This document shows positions 6,168-7,586 of a DNA stretch of 7,586 nt, in pieces (positions within the stretch are counted from its first letter, which is position 1; each line of letters starts with the position of its first letter). The position numbers and the translations under genes are program-made. The notes under the pieces are model-generated. The model was not told the DNA's origin. It made no database searches and was given only the letters and a program-made list of their open reading frames with translations. The DNA is taken from assembly GCA_017451665.1 (NCBI GenBank), contig JAFTNX010000059.1, positions 1-7,586 on the forward strand. The letters are read 5' to 3'. The stretch comes from Oscillospiraceae bacterium. Lineage in GTDB: Bacteria; Bacillota; Clostridia; Oscillospirales; Ruminococcaceae.

Positions 6168-7586
6168 TTACTGATTATTAAATTCAACAAGCTCATCGTG
6201 AAGTGCATTAAGCTGTCTTATCATTCCGTTCTGGAAATTATAATCAGCGTGTTCGTAGCTGTCGTTTGTAAGAAGAATCATAATATAAGGATTGTCGTCT
6301 TTAAAAACAATTCCCGTATCGTGCCAGCCGATGTCAGCACCACCGAATTTGTTTGCTACCTTATAAAGATAGCCGAGGTTATTTCTTATAGGTGAATATC
6401 CTGTTGAGAGGAGTTCATTCTTAAAGAAGTCGCCGTATTTTCCTGTTTCGATATATTTATAGATTTCTACCCAGATTTTTGCAGAATCTCTTGCAGAAAC
6501 AAATCCCCACTTCATACTTGTGCCGTTTATAAAGGTTTTACAGCCGAGAGATTCAAGCCATTTATTATAGTTATCAACACCGAAATGGTCCTGCAACATC
6601 AGATAGCCACAGTTGTCGCTATAATAGAGAATATATTCAATAACCTCTTTTACTGTATAGGTTGAGCCGAATTTATGAAAACGTATATCTCCACTTCCGT
6701 CAGGGTCATAGAATTTCTTTTCGTAGGTGAGAATATCATCCATTGTTGCGTTGCTCTTGTCGATTTCCTGTGAAAGCACATAGCAGATATACGGAGCTTT
6801 GATTGTACTTGCAGTAGGCACATACCAGTCAGCGTTATAGGAAATCATTGCCCCTGAACGGATATCAAGAATTACGAAAGAACTTTTATTTGTAGAAGCA
6901 TAGTTATTTATCAGTGACATTATCTTGTTTTTTCTGTAATCAGAAACTTTAAAATCAGAATTAGTTACTGTAATTGAACTGCTCTGCTTATAGGAAGAAA
7001 GTATTTCGTTATGGTCGTTTCTATAAGCATATCCGGACGAAACTGCTTCTTCGCCATCGAAATCTACATTGCCACTTGTTTTGAAAGGTACAACCTTGAC
7101 AAAGCATTTTCCTTCCTTGTCAATGCCAGTTACATTAAAAACAAGTTTATTCTTGTCGGTTTTACCTGCAAAGGTATAATCCCCGTCCTCTTCATATGAA
7201 TAGTAAACATTATATCCGTCGGCATTGTTGCTTTTTTTCCACTTTACTCTTACGCCACCAAGGATACTCTCAGTAGAAACAGTTACCTTTTCAAGCTTTG
7301 TTACTCCGTCGATAAATGAGCTGTCACAGCTTCTTAACTTTTCTCCGTTTGCAGTTATATAAGGAGTAATCATATACTTTTTAGCATCGCCACTTTTAAG
7401 CCCTTCAACAGAAAGCTCGGTATCTGTAAGGTTTGTTTTATATTCATAGTAATTTTTAGCATCAGCGTCATAGATACACACATCATAGCCGTCAGCGCCT
7501 TCACTTTTACTCCAGCTCAGCTTATAGCCTGTTGTTGTTCTGTCGGACACCTTAACGTCAGCAGGTGCAACACAGTCTGTATGAAC
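6168..7586 (-). CDS. FN3-containing class A beta-lactamase-like serine hydrolase, 5' end missing
   Basis: The frame is open to the right edge, so the true start and any signal peptide lie outside; 472 residues are visible. The GTG at 7550 is an internal Val codon in a typical FN3 opening (VAPADVKVSD...), not a start. Numbering from the edge, residues about 5-96 form one fibronectin type III domain (YKLSWSKSEGADGYDVCIYD), 98-188 a second (RVKWKKSNNADGYNVYYSY), 189-215 a Ser-rich linker and 216-470 a class A beta-lactamase-like domain. Its nucleophile motif is STIK (S260, K263; bases 6809-6798), followed by YSDN (S323-N325; 6620-6612) and KFG in the KTG position (413-415; 6350-6342). No glutamate is found where the omega-loop Glu166 belongs, so a true beta-lactamase is unlikely; a DD-peptidase, esterase or other peptidoglycan-related hydrolase is more plausible. 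It is probably exported. Confidence 0.9.
   Translation of the reverse strand, partial: VHTDCVAPADVKVSDRTTTGYKLSWSKSEGADGYDVCIYDADAKNYYEYKTNLTDTELSVEGLKSGDAKKYMITPYITANGEKLRSCDSSFIDGVTKLEKVTVSTESILGGVRVKWKKSNNADGYNVYYSYEEDGDYTFAGKTDKNKLVFNVTGIDKEGKCFVKVVPFKTSGNVDFDGEEAVSSGYAYRNDHNEILSSYKQSSSITVTNSDFKVSDYRKNKIMSLINNYASTNKSSFVILDIRSGAMISYNADWYVPTASTIKAPYICYVLSQEIDKSNATMDDILTYEKKFYDPDGSGDIRFHKFGSTYTVKEVIEYILYYSDNCGYLMLQDHFGVDNYNKWLESLGCKTFINGTSMKWGFVSARDSAKIWVEIYKYIETGKYGDFFKNELLSTGYSPIRNNLGYLYKVANKFGGADIGWHDTGIVFKDDNPYIMILLTNDSYEHADYNFQNGMIRQLNALHDELVEFNNQ

Noticed and set aside
1..7586. Search for CRISPR repeats, tRNA genes, insertion sequences and phage attachment sites
   Set aside because: No regularly spaced direct repeats, cloverleaf-like sequence, transposase frame or flanking inverted repeats were seen by eye.

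Overview
The window looks like chromosomal DNA from an AT-rich, low-GC Gram-positive bacterium of the Clostridia, probably a Ruminococcus-like member of the Oscillospiraceae. The evidence is a Firmicutes-type S12 with the internal insertion, strong AGGAGG-like ribosome binding sites, consensus sigma-A promoters, T-tailed intrinsic terminators, and a secreted-type FN3 plus serine-hydrolase protein. The family placement is an inference from protein character; no search was run. Nothing suggests a mobile element, CRISPR array, tRNA or rRNA.

Left part (1-2676, all minus strand): the str operon, read right to left from a textbook promoter (TTGACA, 17 nt, TATAAT; 2648-2676): rpsL (S12), a 159-nt intercistronic region with potential RNA hairpins, rpsG (S7, GTG start), then fusA (EF-G), which runs off the left edge with about 504 residues visible. 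The gene just upstream of the str promoter is not rpoC but an unrelated cyclophilin operon that ends in its own terminator (2764-2790).

Middle (2764-4644, minus strand): a three-gene operon with 18-20 nt gaps, driven by a TTGCAT-17-TATAAT promoter with an extended -10. It encodes a 249-residue coiled-coil-like orphan protein, a 172-residue orphan protein with one EF-hand-like loop, and a small cytoplasmic cyclophilin-type prolyl isomerase. Divergently transcribed (plus strand, 4831-6126) is a 431-residue protein with an N-terminal segment resembling a degenerate J-domain (NPYRIIG, no HPD), a helical middle, an acidic linker and a single C-terminal membrane anchor. Isomerase and J-like protein together hint at a protein-folding or membrane-associated protein-handling locus, but that is a hypothesis only.

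Right part (6131-7586): a bidirectional terminator separates the J-like gene from a convergent minus-strand gene, incomplete at its 5' end, for a probably surface or secreted protein with two fibronectin type III domains followed by a class A beta-lactamase-like serine hydrolase domain. It has SxxK, SDN and KxG motifs but no recognisable omega-loop glutamate.

The most interesting parts are the orphan/cyclophilin operon with its divergent J-like neighbour, and the potentially structured rpsL-rpsG spacer.
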